Shown here piece by piece: positions 1 to 9,741 of a DNA stretch of 64,000 nucleotides. This DNA comes from DASVTU01 sp036387415 (GTDB lineage: Bacteria; Acidobacteriota; Blastocatellia; Pyrinomonadales; Pyrinomonadaceae), in assembly GCA_036387415.1 (NCBI GenBank), contig DASVTU010000019.1, positions 372,001 to 436,000 of the forward strand, in the 5' to 3' direction. The notes beneath the pieces are model-generated. The model was not told the origin of the DNA and did not search any database. It saw nothing but the letters and a program-made list of their open reading frames with translations. How positions within the stretch are numbered: position 1 is the first letter of the stretch; each line of letters opens with the position of its first letter. The position numbers were made by a program, and so were the translations under genes.

Positions 1-304
1 CGTGCGCCGTTCTCTGCGTTTCATCTCCGAAAACGGTTCGCGCGCCGGAGCCAAAACCGCCAACGCCGCCGCCCGCATCTTCGCCCGCACGAACGACGAA
101 GAGACGCGCCGCCTCTGCTTGAGCAGCCTCTATCGCATCAACAACGAGACGGCCAAAAACGAATTGCTCCGCATCTATCAATCGCCCGACATCGACCCGT
201 CTTTCCGCACGCTGAGCGCGACGCTCCTGCGGCGTGCGATGCTGGAAGACCAACGAATCACTCCCGCGGACGTGAAAACAATCGTCTCGATGATTGGACA
301 ATGA
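1..304 (+). CDS. C-terminal part of a HEAT-repeat-like protein (5' end outside window)
   Basis: The visible part is the last 100 or so residues of a longer protein; the frame is open to the left edge, so the real start lies upstream. The sequence is helical and Arg/Ala/Leu-rich, with a pattern of paired helices (an ARIFARTNDEETRRLCLSSL-like helix followed by a KNELLRIYQS helix) that fits HEAT/armadillo-type scaffolds. No catalytic motif is visible. Its TGA overlaps the ATG of the next gene (ATGA at 301-304), so the two are probably translationally coupled. The family assignment is an inference from helix periodicity only. Confidence 0.5.
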   Translation, partial: VRRSLRFISENGSRAGAKTANAAARIFARTNDEETRRLCLSSLYRINNETAKNELLRIYQSPDIDPSFRTLSATLLRRAMLEDQRITPADVKTIVSMIGQ

Positions 305-2910
305 TGCACGACGGCAGACACATAACACACTTGCTCCCGCGCATCTACGCGTCGTTTTCGCGCCTCGCCGCGCTGTTGCCACACGTCGCGGCGTCGCTTT
401 TGCTGGCGGTCTTCGTCGTCTGCACGGCGCATCTCAACGTCGATGCGGGAGAGGCGCGACGCATCGTGGTCATCAAAGTTGACGGTTTGCCGCACGACGT
501 GCTTGACCGTTTCGTGCGCGAGCGCGACCCGCTTTCGGGCAAGAGTCTGTTGCCGTGGTTCGATTACGTTTTTTACGAGCGGGGCACGCGGCTCGCCAAT
601 TTTTACGTACGCGGGATGAGTCTGTCGGGGCCGTCGTGGTCGCTGCTTGATACGGGGCAGCACTTGCAGGTCAAAGGCAACGTCGAGTTCGACCGCTACA
701 CGCTGCATTCATACGACTATCTCAACTTCATTCCCTTCTGGCTCGGACACGCGGGCGGCGTCCGCGTCGATATGCCCGGCGCGGAGATGCTCGACGAACT
801 CGGTCTGCCGCTCCTTTTCGACGCTTACGCTTACGACGAGCGCCACCTGAGCTTTCAGCTTTATCAACGCGGCACGCGTTGGACGACCCTTCAACGCGGC
901 CTCCAAAATCGTTTCACCACACGCAGCCCGCGCGAACTCTTTGACGAATGGCACACCGGCTTCGAGGGGCGCAGCATCATCATGGAGCAACTCGAACGCG
1001 AGTTGCTTGAGAAGATTCGTGACCCGCGCATCCGCTATCTCGATTTCTACACCACCGACTTCGACCACGCCGCGCATCACAATCACGACCGCGCCACGCA
1101 TCTCCGTACGCTTCAAGAACTCGACGCCACCATCGGGCGCGTCTGGATGGCGATTCAGAAAACGCCGCAGGCCGCCGAGACCGCTCTCGTCGTCGTCTCC
1201 GACCACGGCACGAATTCCGACGAGCGCGTCTATAGTCAGGGTTATAATCTCGTTAAGTTGCTGGCGAGCGCAGAGGGCGGCGGTCATCATGTCGTCACCA
1301 AGCGGCGTCTGATGAACGACTACGCGCTCAAAGGCATCTATCCGCTCATCCCTCTGATTTATACGACGACGCCCGACTCCTTCTATCTCAAGGGACAGAG
1401 CACGCTCTACCCGACGGCGCTCGTCGATTTCGACGGCAACGAGCGCGCCTCCATTCATCTACGCAATAGCGACCTCAACACGCTCCACATCCTCCTGCAA
1501 CAACTCCAACGCCGCGACCTCGCGCCCGACCTGCGACGTTCAGCCACCAACGCTTTCTTTGACCTCCTCGACCGTCGTCGCCCCGCGTGGCAACGTGCCC
1601 ACGCAGAATTGAGCGAAGAAATCATCGCGCTGCGTCGTCTGATGGAGAAACAACGCGCGCTCGTCGCAGCGCAGCCGAAGAAGTGGACTCCGGAAGACCG
1701 CGACGCCGGACGCGACCAGATTGCGCGTCGCCACTTCGCGCGGCTCGACTCCTGGACAGCCGACGAACGCAAGTACACCGAATACCTCCGCACGCTCGCC
1801 AATCTCCTTGCGCTTCGCCGTGACGACTTCGAGCCTTCGCGCCTTCGCATCGAAGACCTCATCGCCGGAAGTGCGATGGGCGAATCCAATTCCACGCATC
1901 AATTGCAGAACTACATCGTCGGCCTCTCGCCTGCGGGTCTCGCGCTCGCGCCCGGCGGCGCGCTTGATTGGGAAAAGAGTTTTCGGCGCGTCGATTACTT
2001 CGCGTTGCTCGCCTCCGTCGCAGTACGCAACAACGTGCAGGCGGGCGTCGTTAATCGTCCCGTCGATTTCGTCGCCACACGTCTTCGGCGCGAAGCCCTC
2101 GCAGCATCCCTCAATGAAGACACGCGCGCCGATGAAGTTATCTGGCTTCACGGCGGGCGCGACTCGCAGGCGCTCTTGCTGGCGCGCAAGGATGCGAGCG
2201 GTCAACTCATGTTGCGTTATCTTCCCGTCGCGCGTCTCACAGAGGACGCAGAGGGGCGCATCCGTTTCGAGCGCGAGGACTGGCGCGCGGGTTTGCCCCT
2301 CAAAATTTGGGAAGACGCGAACCTCGACGCGCCCGAAGGCACGACGCGTCGTGACTGGCTCGACGCGTGGCACACGGACGCGGAATGGCTGCGCGCCGCG
2401 CATCGCATGAAATATTCCAACGCCGTCGTCGGTCTTCACGAACAACTCGCGCATCATTCCACCGAGGCGATTGACCCGGATGAACCGGGGCTGACGACGG
2501 ACGAGCGTCTGATTCGTCGTTTCCGTCGGCGGCAGCGATTGCTCGTCGAAAACGACCTCCTGATTCTCGCCAACGACCATTGGAATTTCGACGTACGCGG
2601 CTTCAATCCCGGCGGCAATCATGGCTCCTTCTTTCGCGTCTCGACGCATTCGACGCTGATGTTCGCGGGCGGCGAACGGACGGCGATTCCGCGCGGTCTC
2701 GTCGTCGAACACCCCTACGATAGTTTGAGTTTTGTACCGACCGTGCTGGCGCTGACAGGACAGTTGGGCGACGGCCAACGACCCATCGCCGTTTTATGGC
2801 AGCAGGGCTTCCGGCAGTTTCCGGGGCGCATTATCAAAGAGATTTTTAACGCGAAACGTGATACTAATCCCCCGCTTGCAGGCAACAGCGACACCGGGGG
2901 CAACCATTGA
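301..2910 (+). CDS. Membrane-anchored alkaline phosphatase superfamily hydrolase (type I phosphodiesterase-like)
   Basis: An 869-residue protein with an N-terminal hydrophobic segment (about residues 24-45, signal anchor) followed by alkaline-phosphatase-superfamily motifs: metal ligand D61 in IKVDGLPHD, a nucleophile region GMSLSGPSWS (about 105-114), DFYTTDFDHAAHH (about 250-262) and VVVSDHGTNSD (about 297-307). A C-terminal GGNHGSF motif probably supplies the last His. The family includes phosphodiesterases and phosphoglycerol or phosphoethanolamine transferases. The substrate is unknown; the catalytic part should face outside the membrane. A middle stretch (about 420-520) is helical and not typical of the core fold. 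The start at 301 overlaps the upstream stop; ATG 304 is equally possible. The next gene overlaps by TTGA, implying an operon. Confidence 0.75.
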   Translation: MMHDGRHITHLLPRIYASFSRLAALLPHVAASLLLAVFVVCTAHLNVDAGEARRIVVIKVDGLPHDVLDRFVRERDPLSGKSLLPWFDYVFYERGTRLANFYVRGMSLSGPSWSLLDTGQHLQVKGNVEFDRYTLHSYDYLNFIPFWLGHAGGVRVDMPGAEMLDELGLPLLFDAYAYDERHLSFQLYQRGTRWTTLQRGLQNRFTTRSPRELFDEWHTGFEGRSIIMEQLERELLEKIRDPRIRYLDFYTTDFDHAAHHNHDRATHLRTLQELDATIGRVWMAIQKTPQAAETALVVVSDHGTNSDERVYSQGYNLVKLLASAEGGGHHVVTKRRLMNDYALKGIYPLIPLIYTTTPDSFYLKGQSTLYPTALVDFDGNERASIHLRNSDLNTLHILLQQLQRRDLAPDLRRSATNAFFDLLDRRRPAWQRAHAELSEEIIALRRLMEKQRALVAAQPKKWTPEDRDAGRDQIARRHFARLDSWTADERKYTEYLRTLANLLALRRDDFEPSRLRIEDLIAGSAMGESNSTHQLQNYIVGLSPAGLALAPGGALDWEKSFRRVDYFALLASVAVRNNVQAGVVNRPVDFVATRLRREALAASLNEDTRADEVIWLHGGRDSQALLLARKDASGQLMLRYLPVARLTEDAEGRIRFEREDWRAGLPLKIWEDANLDAPEGTTRRDWLDAWHTDAEWLRAAHRMKYSNAVVGLHEQLAHHSTEAIDPDEPGLTTDERLIRRFRRRQRLLVENDLLILANDHWNFDVRGFNPGGNHGSFFRVSTHSTLMFAGGERTAIPRGLVVEHPYDSLSFVPTVLALTGQLGDGQRPIAVLWQQGFRQFPGRIIKEIFNAKRDTNPPLAGNSDTGGNH

Positions 2911-5282
2911 TTGACGACGCGCACAAGTTGAACGCCGAGGCACGGCTCAGACGCGACAACGCCACCATCGAAGACGCCGCGCTCACGACGCGCACGGCAC
3001 AACCGCGCCATCTTTCCGCGTCGTTGCCGCAGCAACACACAAGCATTGCTCCGTCGCTTGTTGACGACCATGCCGCCGCAACGGTTGTCGAAAATCCGCC
3101 GCCACCGCCGTCCGACGACGACAACGATTCATCTCAAGCGACAAAGCCGTCGAACGCGCGGCGCGGCGTCTTTTATCTACAAGTGCTCGCCTTTGGTCTC
3201 GGCCTCGGTTTGCTCGTCTACGTTATCCGTCGAGTGGGCGTCCAACTCATCTTCGATGCGCTCGCGCAAATCGGATTCGGCTTCATTCTCTTACTTTTCA
3301 TCATCGCACTGCGCCACGTCTTTCGCACCTTCTCGATGCGTATCGCCGTGCCGCCCGAACTCCGTCATTTCAACTTCTGGCAGGCGTTTACCGCGCGTCT
3401 CGGCGGCGAAGCCGTCACCTTCCTGACCTTCACCGGCCCGCTGCTCGGCGAAGCGACCAAAGCGGCGCTGCTGCGTAAGCGCGTGCCGCTCGTCTCCGGC
3501 GTGCAGGCGCTCGTCATTGATAATCTGCTCTACAATCTTTCGGTCGCCATCTTTATCCTGAGCGGCGCGTGCGTCATGCTCTTTTCCTACGACCTGCCCG
3601 ACGCCGCGCGCTACGCACTACTCGGCATCGCCGCCGCATCTTCGCTCGCGCTCGTGGCCGTTGCCTTCGCCATCAATCGACGCATGATGCCGCTCACGCG
3701 CATCGTTGACTGGCTCGTCCGCATGGGTTTGAAGCGAAAACTTTTTGCCGCGCGTCGCGAGCATGTTCATCGTCTGGAATCAAACGTCTACGGTTTTTAT
3801 CATGAACGTCGCGGCGCGTTCTTCGCGATGGTCGGGCTTGACCTTCTGGCGCACACGTCGTCGGTGCTCGAAGTCTACGCGACGTTGCGTCTGCTCGGCT
3901 TTCGCCCGTCGGCGGAAGCGCCCTACGTGATTGAATCGCTGACCAAAGTTATCAATTTCGCCTTCGGTTTTATTCCGGCTACAATCGGCGTCTACGAAGG
4001 CGGCACGGAACTCATCCTGCGTTCGCTCGGTTTTGCCGCCGCGACGGGTGTCACGCTGGCGTTGGTGCGTAAAGCCGGAACGCTTTTCTGGGTCGCACTC
4101 GGTCTGGTCATCCTCTCTTGGCGTACAATTCCGAGCGCGGCGCGACGCATCGTTGACAGACATCCAAACTTACGAAAGCTCATGGACAACCTCGTTCTCT
4201 CAAACATCTCGCATCGTCCGGCGCGCACCTTCGTCAGCGTCCTCGGCGTCGCGCTCGGCGTCCTGCTCGTTGTTTTCACGGTCGGACTGGCGCACGGCAT
4301 CCTACGCGAACGCGGACGGCGCGAGGCGGGCGTCGGCGCGGAGATTATGGTGCGCGGCGCGGGCACGTTCGGCATGAGCGGCGCGCAACCCTTCGCGCTC
4401 GACGTGGCACGCGCAGATGAGATTCGGCAGGTCGAAGGCGTACGCGCTACCGCCGCTATCGGGCAGAATACGGTCGGCAGCGATTCGGGATTCGGCATGC
4501 GTATCATCGACGGTATTCCGTTTGACGACTACGCGCGGCTGTCGGGGATGCGAATCGTCGAAGGCCAACCGCTCACGGGCGGCGACCAGGCGATTGCCGA
4601 CACGACATGGAAGGAACAACGCAAAGCCAAACTCGGCGACCCCGTGCAAATCTACGACCGACCGTTTCGCCTCGTCGGATTCTACGAACCTTCGGGCGGC
4701 GGGCGCATCAAGATTCCACTCTCGACGATGCAGGAGCAAGTCGGCGTCGAAGCGCGTGCCACGACCGTCCTCGTCGCGTGCACGAACCCGGCAGAGCAGG
4801 AGACGGTCGCAGCGCGCATCCACGAAAGATTCCCCGACGACCAAATTATCTTCACGCGCGACTTACCGGAATTTTATGCGACGGCTGCCGTGCCTGCGCT
4901 CAACGTCTTTATCAGCGTCATCGTCGGCGTCGCGGCTTCCATCAGCATCCTTGTCATCCTCCTTGCGATGTACACCACCGTCACCGAACGCACACGACAA
5001 ATCGGCGTTCTCAAATCGCTCGGCATGCCCAACACCACCATCGCGTGGGTCATCGAACAGGAAGCCTTGCTCGTCAGCGTGCTCGGCGTCGTTCTCGGTC
5101 TCATCCTGACGTATCTGGCGCGCTTCGCCATCATGCGAACCACTTCGCTCACGGTGGACATTGAACCGCGTTGGGTTCTCATCGCGCTCCTTATCGGGCT
5201 TCTCGGCGGCACACTCGGCGCACTCTATCCTGCCCTGCGCGCTGCACGACAAGATGCCGTCGAAGCCTTGAGTTACGAATAA
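2907..5282 (+). CDS. Fusion of flippase-like (LPG synthase TM/YbhN-type) domain and MacB/FtsX-type ABC permease domain
   Basis: A 791-residue open frame joins two usually separate membrane proteins. After a Pro/Asp/Ser-rich cytosolic leader (1-85), residues about 90-410 form a multi-TM flippase-like domain with RLGGEAVTFLTFTGPLLGE and a late GFIPATIGVYEGG motif. From M426 (MDNLVLSNISHRPART) to the end is an ABC permease: one TM helix, a periplasmic MacB-like domain, then an FtsX triplet of TM helices with the typical ERTRQIGVLKSLG loop. The start is a TTG inside the upstream TGA (TTGA); no better ATG exists before the first TM. No ABC ATPase is next to it. Either a true fusion or two products with an internal start at 4182 is possible; I favour a fusion because there is no stop or gap. 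Confidence 0.75.
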   Translation: MIDDAHKLNAEARLRRDNATIEDAALTTRTAQPRHLSASLPQQHTSIAPSLVDDHAAATVVENPPPPPSDDDNDSSQATKPSNARRGVFYLQVLAFGLGLGLLVYVIRRVGVQLIFDALAQIGFGFILLLFIIALRHVFRTFSMRIAVPPELRHFNFWQAFTARLGGEAVTFLTFTGPLLGEATKAALLRKRVPLVSGVQALVIDNLLYNLSVAIFILSGACVMLFSYDLPDAARYALLGIAAASSLALVAVAFAINRRMMPLTRIVDWLVRMGLKRKLFAARREHVHRLESNVYGFYHERRGAFFAMVGLDLLAHTSSVLEVYATLRLLGFRPSAEAPYVIESLTKVINFAFGFIPATIGVYEGGTELILRSLGFAAATGVTLALVRKAGTLFWVALGLVILSWRTIPSAARRIVDRHPNLRKLMDNLVLSNISHRPARTFVSVLGVALGVLLVVFTVGLAHGILRERGRREAGVGAEIMVRGAGTFGMSGAQPFALDVARADEIRQVEGVRATAAIGQNTVGSDSGFGMRIIDGIPFDDYARLSGMRIVEGQPLTGGDQAIADTTWKEQRKAKLGDPVQIYDRPFRLVGFYEPSGGGRIKIPLSTMQEQVGVEARATTVLVACTNPAEQETVAARIHERFPDDQIIFTRDLPEFYATAAVPALNVFISVIVGVAASISILVILLAMYTTVTERTRQIGVLKSLGMPNTTIAWVIEQEALLVSVLGVVLGLILTYLARFAIMRTTSLTVDIEPRWVLIALLIGLLGGTLGALYPALRAARQDAVEALSYE

Positions 5283-5350
5283 CGACCGCTTAACGCGTCG
5301 CCGCGAACAGAGGAGACGACGCGACAAAAGCAATGAATTTCGTCAAAAGA

Positions 5351-5380
5351 AAAGGGACGGGAGCCCACTCCCGTCCCTTT
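5351..5380. terminator. Bidirectional hairpin terminator
   Basis: A perfect 13-bp stem (5351-5363 with 5368-5380) has a 4-base loop; its arms begin with AAAGGG and end with CCCTTT, so both directions have a short U run. It lies between the convergent fusion-protein gene (+) and the aminopeptidase P gene (-). Confidence 0.85.
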
Positions 5381-5411
5381 CGCTTTCGAGGAAATGCATC
5401 CCTGTTATTCG

Positions 5412-7187
5412 TCAGTGTCCGTCGTGCGCGTGTTCGCGGCGTGCGTAAGCATCGGCGGTGCCGATGAAGCTGAAACCGCGCGGAGTTGCGACGCGTTGAC
5501 CGGAGAACGCCGACTCGACGTAGCTTCTTCCGAGCGAAGTCAGACGTATCTCGCGCGAGGCGCGTGCGATGAAGGCTTCGATGTCAGGGATGGTGCGTGG
5601 GAGCGCCGCAGAGAGATTCCGGTGTCCGTCGGGCGTGATGAGCACGTCGTCTTCGATGCGTACGCCGATGGTTTTGTACTTCTCGAAGGCGGGGCGCACG
5701 GCGGCGATAAACTTCTCCATCTCTGGCGTCTTCGGCAGATATTGCAACGCGTCGGCGCGGATGTAGATGCCGGGTTCGTTGGTGTAGACCATGCCGGGTT
5801 CGAGTTTCTGGTCGCGCCCGCCGCCCACGTCGTGGACGTTCATGCCAAGCCAGTGCGTCGTGCCATGCATAAACCAGATGCGATACTGGTCGGATTTCTT
5901 ATCGGTAATTAAACCAAGACGCAGCAGCCCGTCTTTAATCACCTCCGCCGCCGCATCATGCACCGCGCCGCGCGTCGAGCCGGGGCGCGAAGCGTTGAAA
6001 CCTGCCTCTTGAGCGGCGAGCACGATGTTATAGATGTCGGCTTGCGCGGGCGTGAACTTTCCATTGACGGGGAAGGTGCGCGTGATGTCGGCGGTGTAGT
6101 GGTCGTATTCCGCGCCCACGTCCATCAAGAGAAGACTACCGGGCGTGACGCTGGCCTGCGAGTCTTGATAGTGAAGCGTCGTGGCATTGGGACCGCAACC
6201 GACGATGGAAGGATAGCCCCAGTAGTCCGCGTTGCGACGTTTGAAGATGTATTCGACTTCGGCTTCGACTTCATACTCCATCTTGGCGCGCCCCGCCGTC
6301 GCCATCGCGCGTCCGAACGCTTCGGTCGTAATGTCGATGGCGTGTTGCAGACGTTGAATCTCGGAAGGCGTTTTTCGCAGACGCAGGTTGGCGAGGATGG
6401 GGAACGCGCTGCGGATTTTGAGACCGTTGGCAGTCTTCTTCCAGTCGGTCGCGTAACGCTGCTCCTGTCCCCATTCACGATGAACGCCGAATTCGCCCTT
6501 CTCCGCTTCCTGTGTCGGGACGAGCAGGAAAATCGAGGCTTCGTTGCGACCGATGGCTCCAAAGAGCGGCTCGAATTCGTTGGACGACGCAACGGTAGCG
6601 GTAGCGTTGCTAGATAAAGATGAAGACATCAGCACCCCACCCTCTTTCGGTCGATAGGGCTGACGCGCGCGCACCGCCTGCATGAACGGCTCAAACTCTT
6701 TGTCTTCCCAGATTTCGCTGATGCCGCTCAAACGCCGCGCGTCCTCGGCGCTGTACATGTAACCGTTCCACGTCTCAAGCGCAGGATTTCGTTTGGGGAT
6801 AAAAAGGATTTCGCGCGGGGCGGCGTTGCCGGGGATGATGACGAGCGTCGCGCCCTTCTGTTTGAGGTGCGTCAGGTAGTAGAAATTATTCTCCTGCCGA
6901 TATTCATAATCCACGTCGTTGGTATAGATACGCGGCTCGGCGCTGAACATGACGAGCATGCCGTTGGCACCAATCTCCTTCGCCACGCGCGCACGCCGCT
7001 CGGCGAGTTCGGCGCGTCGCGCCGTGTCGTCGAAGACGGGCGCGGGCGGCGTCGTGCGGATGCCCGCCGTCATCATGCCTTCACGCTTCTGTCCCTCGAC
7101 GTTGGGCACGAAAGGCACCGCCGTCAACAGAAATGCCGCGACAGACAAAACTGTCATCAACTTGCGTCGGACGTTGAATATTTTCAC
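5412..7187 (-). CDS. Secreted Xaa-Pro aminopeptidase (aminopeptidase P, M24B)
   Basis: A 591-residue peptidase that removes N-terminal residues preceding proline. It has an N-terminal signal sequence (about 1-32), an N-terminal creatinase-like domain (RIYTNDVDYEYRQENNFYYL) and a C-terminal pita-bread M24 domain. The five dinuclear metal ligands can be recognised: D in LLMDVGAEYDHY, D in TADITRTFP, H in HGTTHWLGMNVHD, E in YTNEPGIYI and E in VRIEDDVLIT. The start is a GTG eight bases after AAGGAG. The signal peptide implies work on peptides outside the cytoplasm, unlike E. coli PepP. Confidence 0.9.
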   Translation of the reverse strand: MKIFNVRRKLMTVLSVAAFLLTAVPFVPNVEGQKREGMMTAGIRTTPPAPVFDDTARRAELAERRARVAKEIGANGMLVMFSAEPRIYTNDVDYEYRQENNFYYLTHLKQKGATLVIIPGNAAPREILFIPKRNPALETWNGYMYSAEDARRLSGISEIWEDKEFEPFMQAVRARQPYRPKEGGVLMSSSLSSNATATVASSNEFEPLFGAIGRNEASIFLLVPTQEAEKGEFGVHREWGQEQRYATDWKKTANGLKIRSAFPILANLRLRKTPSEIQRLQHAIDITTEAFGRAMATAGRAKMEYEVEAEVEYIFKRRNADYWGYPSIVGCGPNATTLHYQDSQASVTPGSLLLMDVGAEYDHYTADITRTFPVNGKFTPAQADIYNIVLAAQEAGFNASRPGSTRGAVHDAAAEVIKDGLLRLGLITDKKSDQYRIWFMHGTTHWLGMNVHDVGGGRDQKLEPGMVYTNEPGIYIRADALQYLPKTPEMEKFIAAVRPAFEKYKTIGVRIEDDVLITPDGHRNLSAALPRTIPDIEAFIARASREIRLTSLGRSYVESAFSGQRVATPRGFSFIGTADAYARREHAHDGH

Positions 7188-7311
7188 TTCAAATTCTCCT
7201 TCGATTTACTTCCGGTATGCAGCAATGCGCTCAAGAAACTAAAGATGCTCAAAAGACATCCTCCCGTTGTGTAGAAACTATTTTGACTTTCTTTTGCGAT
7301 AAAGCAAGTCT

Positions 7312-7800
7312 TCAAGCGAGGTCTTTCGCGCGCACGAACCAATCGAGCGTCCCACGCGCGCCATGCACCTCGCTCCAACGTTCCAACGGCAACGAGATGC
7401 GCGCCAGCGTCGCCGTCGCCATGTGTCGCGCATCGCCTGTTAAATGCGCGAGCAGATTTTCCAACGCGTTATTATGACCGACCAACAAAGCCGCGCCCAC
7501 GCTCTCATCTATCTCCGACACGATTTCCACCAACTCTCCCACACTCGCCTCGTAAATGCGCGGTTCAAAATGCACCTCCGCATCAATCTCTGCCGCTTCG
7601 AGCGCCAGCCGCGCCGTTTCGCGCGCACGCACCGCAGGCGAACACAACACAACATCAAACTTCAACACGCGTTCACGCATCAACTCACCGATGAGCGGCG
7701 CAGCCTTCTGCCCACGCTCATTCAAAGGGCGTTCAAAGTCCGACAGAGATGCGTCGCTCCAACTGGATTTCGCATGCCGCAAAAGATAAAGCGTTTTCAT
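7312..7800 (-). CDS. sixA: SixA-like histidine phosphatase
   Basis: A 162-residue single-domain histidine phosphatase. The RHG-type signature LLRHAKSSW (about residues 6-14) carries the nucleophilic His, and LVGHNN near the end supplies the second catalytic His. The length and the LRHAKSSW form match the SixA group, which dephosphorylates phosphohistidine on HPt domains or PTS proteins; the real substrate here is unknown. It begins 2 bases after the ggt stop codon on the same strand, so the two are cotranscribed. Confidence 0.8.
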   Translation of the reverse strand: MKTLYLLRHAKSSWSDASLSDFERPLNERGQKAAPLIGELMRERVLKFDVVLCSPAVRARETARLALEAAEIDAEVHFEPRIYEASVGELVEIVSEIDESVGAALLVGHNNALENLLAHLTGDARHMATATLARISLPLERWSEVHGARGTLDWFVRAKDLA

Positions 7801-7802
7801 AC

Positions 7803-9572
7803 TTAATAGCCGATGGCTGCGCCGTCGTTGCGCGGGTCGCTCGCGCCGAGGCGCACGCCCGTCTTCTCCTCAATCATGATGCCGTGCGCGTCGCCCATGT
7901 AGCGAGGTTTGTCAATCAGTGTGTGGCCGAGGCGTTGGAGCGCGCGGAATGTATCGGCGCTCATGCCGTAAGGTTCGTAGACGATGTGGTCTGGAAGCCA
8001 TTGATGATGGACGCGTGGGGCGTCAATCGCCTGCTGGATGTTCATGTCGAAGTCGATGACGTTGGTGACGACCTGAAGCACGGTGTTGATAATCGTCGGG
8101 CCACCGGGCGAGCCGACGGCAAACCAGAGCGAACCGTCGCGTCTGAGGACGATGGTCGGCGTCATGGCCGAGAGTGGACGCTTCCGAGGCGCGACGGCGT
8201 TGCGTTCGCCCTGAATCAAGCCGTACATATTCGGCTCGCCGGGTTTGGCGGCGAAGTCGTCCATCTCGTTGTTGAGCAGGACGCCCGTGCCTGCGGCGAC
8301 GACGCCGGAGCCGTAGCTTCCATTGAGCGTGTAGGTGTTTGAAACGACGCTGCCCTGCGCGTCAACGACGGTGAAGTGCGTCGTCTCCTCCGCCTCCGCA
8401 CCCGTAGGGCGACCCGCGCGCACTTCTTTGCTATTCGATGCGCGCTCCATGCTAATCGTCGTGCGTTGTCGCGCCGCGTAGTCTTTATCAATCATTCCGG
8501 CGATAGGCACGTTGACGAAATCGGCGTCGCCCATGTACTCGGCGCGGTCTGCGAAGGCGCGTCGCATCGCCTCTGTCATCAAGTGGTAACGCTCCGACGA
8601 CGACCAGCCGAGACGACGCAGGTCGAAGCCTTCGAGAATATTCAACATCTGGACGAGCACCGCGCCGCCCGACGACGGCGGCGGCATCGAAATGATTTCA
8701 AACTCACGATAGCGCCCTCGTATCGGCGTCCGTTCTTTCGCCACGTAATTTCGTAAATCTCCGACAGTCATCAAACCGCCGTGCCGCTTCATGTCGGCGG
8801 CGATGAGTTGTGCCGTCTGTCCTTGATAAAATTCGCGTGCGCCGCCGCGTTGAAGACGCGCGAACGTCGCCGCGAGTTCGGGTTGTCGCAGCAGTTCGCC
8901 TTCGTTGTAGAAGTTGCCGCCTTTGAGCAGGATTCGTTTCGTGTCCGCGTAACGTTCCAGCAATTCCTGATTATTACGCAGCGAACGCGCCAGCGAATAA
9001 CTGACCGGAAACCCTCCGGCGGCGAGACGGCGTGCAGGCTCAACGAGTTGCGACCATGAGAGACGACCCGAACCATATTTCCTGAGCGCCAGTTCCATCC
9101 CCGCGACCGTGCCCGGCACGCCCGACGCGCGATAGCCGATGAGCGAACCGCCCTCGCCTTCAATCAGTTTGCCGCTCGCATCCAGATAGACGTTGCGCGT
9201 CGCCGCCGACGGAGCCATCTCTCGATAATCAATCGCGGTCGTGCGTCCGTCGCGCAGACGAATCATCATGAAGCCGCCGCCGCCGAGATTGCCCGCCGCC
9301 GGATACGTCACCGCGAGCGCGAACGCTACGGCAATCGCCGCATCGACCGCGTTGCCGCCGCGCTTCAAAACATCGACGCCCACCTGCGACGCAATCTTGC
9401 TCGTCGAAGCCACCATCCCGCGCGGCGCACGCACAGGCTCGCGCGAGGCGGCGACGACGACTGATGCTGGCTTCACGCTCGCAGCGGCAACGCGCACGGG
9501 TAAAGCAGCCAAAGGCGCAAAAACAAGCGCAAATACAAGGAGAATGAGCGCAGAGCGGCGGTATGTTCTCAT
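7803..9572 (-). CDS. ggt: Gamma-glutamyltranspeptidase (secreted)
   Basis: A 589-residue N-terminal nucleophile hydrolase that cleaves glutathione and other gamma-glutamyl compounds in the periplasm or outside. The N-terminal signal sequence (about 8-33) is followed by AASREPVRAPRGMVAS and ALAVTYPAAGNLGGGGFM. The autoprocessing site is the TTHFTVVD motif (about 390), whose second Thr becomes the catalytic residue of the small subunit; STYT is here NTYTLNGSYGSG. The YGSGVVAAGTGVLLNNEMDDF stretch is typical. ATG 9572 follows GAAAGGG by nine bases and is preferred to the upstream TTG. It precedes sixA by 2 bases. Confidence 0.92.
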   Translation of the reverse strand: MRTYRRSALILLVFALVFAPLAALPVRVAAASVKPASVVVAASREPVRAPRGMVASTSKIASQVGVDVLKRGGNAVDAAIAVAFALAVTYPAAGNLGGGGFMMIRLRDGRTTAIDYREMAPSAATRNVYLDASGKLIEGEGGSLIGYRASGVPGTVAGMELALRKYGSGRLSWSQLVEPARRLAAGGFPVSYSLARSLRNNQELLERYADTKRILLKGGNFYNEGELLRQPELAATFARLQRGGAREFYQGQTAQLIAADMKRHGGLMTVGDLRNYVAKERTPIRGRYREFEIISMPPPSSGGAVLVQMLNILEGFDLRRLGWSSSERYHLMTEAMRRAFADRAEYMGDADFVNVPIAGMIDKDYAARQRTTISMERASNSKEVRAGRPTGAEAEETTHFTVVDAQGSVVSNTYTLNGSYGSGVVAAGTGVLLNNEMDDFAAKPGEPNMYGLIQGERNAVAPRKRPLSAMTPTIVLRRDGSLWFAVGSPGGPTIINTVLQVVTNVIDFDMNIQQAIDAPRVHHQWLPDHIVYEPYGMSADTFRALQRLGHTLIDKPRYMGDAHGIMIEEKTGVRLGASDPRNDGAAIGY

Positions 9573-9741
9573 CAACACCAACCCTTTCCGAGTCGAAAAA
9601 AGTCTTGCTTCGATGCTAATTTATGGCGGATTCACGTCGCCACTTTAGCTTGAAAATCGAGACGGAGACAAATGCTGTCCGTCGTCTTCGTGACCCGACG
9701 AAGCGACACAGAAAACTCTTGTGAGGTGAAGCAACGCGTCG

